Shown piece after piece: positions 63,288-64,000 of a stretch of DNA of 64,000 bases; positions within the stretch are counted from its first letter, which is position 1; each line of letters opens with the position of its first letter. A program made the position numbers and the translations under genes. The notes beneath the pieces are model-generated. The model was not told where the DNA came from and did no database searches. It was given only the letters and a program-made list of their open reading frames with translations. The stretch is from Glandiceps talaboti. Taxonomy: Eukaryota; Hemichordata; Enteropneusta; Spengelidae. The stretch is taken from assembly GCF_964340395.1 (NCBI RefSeq), contig NC_135552.1, forward strand, positions 16,723,194 to 16,787,193, read 5' to 3'.

Positions 63288-63329
63288 ATGGCTGCCAACC
63301 AGGGAACTTGGTACCAGGAATCGGCACAG
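63288..63329 (+). CDS. First coding exon of an unidentified gene (14 codons)
   Basis: ATG in good context, then AANQGTWYQESAQ, ending at a CAG-GTAAAT donor in phase 0. No second exon is recognised before the window ends. The protein is not identified. The exon call rests on start context, donor and divergent placement from RFWD3. Confidence 0.45.
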
Positions 63330-64000
63330 GTAAATATTTACAATTTTTTGTCGTAAGCGGCAACACTGAGTCGAAATTGTTCCTCGATTAAGATACTGTA
63401 TATTCAAAAATACCGATTTCGTTTTCCGTTTGTGACGTTTCCTCTCCGTCTTCACGTTCTGTAAATTTTGATGTCGTTGTCGCTGTTGACGTGGCCGACA
63501 CTGTGTGCAGTGCCACTGCACTGTCAGAAAACTTTTGTGTGTAACATTTCTAGACCGCTGATCAATTGCCAGTCCCTCTATCGCGAACAATATATCCAAT
63601 GGGACTTTGGAAGTAAATTAAAACAGAAGATAGCATTTAAGTTACTGGGGGAATAGCTGAATATTGATATTTGATTACCATAATATTTATAATATGATGG
63701 ATAAATACTATAATCCGTAATCGATGAGTTTGTGCTTGTATTTTTGTAAATACACCATCAATAAATTCATAACATAACATAACATAACATAAGAATATCT
63801 ATATCCTAAACCACTGCCACTATTAAACTAACTACCTCAAGAAGCTCACTGTGCACCCCGACATACAAGCCTGACATGCCATCAAACCTGCACTGAATGC
63901 TATTAGTCTATTACATGTAATACAATGGCTCCTTAGACTTGGTATTTTGTTTGTACACATACCAGAAAGAATCCTTGTCTGTGGTTTCTATTGCTCCACA
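63330..64000. other. Right-edge sequence, probable intron with retroelement tail
   Basis: 63640-63792 ends CATCAATAAATTC followed by (ATAAC)n, the style of a LINE or SINE 3' tail on the plus strand. The remainder up to 64000 shows no supported feature. Confidence 0.35.

Noticed and set aside
1-64000. tRNA, rRNA, CRISPR array or bacterial-type operon
   Set aside because: No cloverleaf, rRNA-like or spaced-repeat structure was recognised by eye. The tandem arrays found have no regular unique spacers.

Overview
The window is metazoan nuclear DNA. Its genes are split by introns with GT..AG borders, it is AT-rich, and it is full of (CA)n, (TACA)n and other microsatellites, short inverted-repeat transposons and an L2-type LINE. 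There are no bacterial operons, ribosome binding sites or CRISPR arrays. The proteins point to an invertebrate, probably marine (hemichordate, cephalochordate or a spiralian), but I cannot name the species.

From about 0.8 to 51 kb lies a cluster of five paralogous seven-exon genes, which I call copies A to E, in orientations + - + + +. Each encodes a raftlin-like protein of about 375-420 residues: a short Met-Gly-Cys lipid-anchor N-terminus followed by a raftlin-type fold with a conserved C-terminal half. Splice phases are identical in all copies (1,2,0,1,1,0). Copies A (3145-8556), D (32506-36723) and E (41233-49805) look intact. Copy B (minus, 19025-14685) has lost its stop codon and its canonical poly(A) signal. 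Copy C (24929-29299) has lost the usual exon-2 acceptor and the anchor cysteine. About 2 kb of flank on each side was duplicated with the genes, and A/B and B/C form inverted pairs.

The cluster is interrupted by mobile DNA: a 2.9-kb L2-like LINE in the B 5' flank (19460-22325), a 4.1-kb inverted-repeat element in intron 3 of E (43523-47587), several MITEs, and a 1-kb TAAAG satellite in intron 5 of A. Every copy has CA/TACA repeats in intron 1 and the reverse-complementary TGTA/TG (or TG) repeats in intron 6, so every pre-mRNA could fold back around exons 2-6.

From 51.9 to 53.0 kb is a 1.1-kb inverted-repeat transposon. A 12-coding-exon gene for the E3 ubiquitin ligase RFWD3 follows on the minus strand (62519-55421; 756 residues; SQ-rich acidic N-terminus, RING, coiled coil, WD40 region). 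It shares a roughly 0.75-kb divergent promoter region with a plus-strand gene of which only a 14-codon first exon (63288-63329) can be seen. The right edge holds a retroelement-like tail and unassigned sequence.

Gene coordinates are outer CDS limits; exon coordinates are in the evidence. They were worked out by hand from splice sites, reading-frame continuity and comparison among paralogues.
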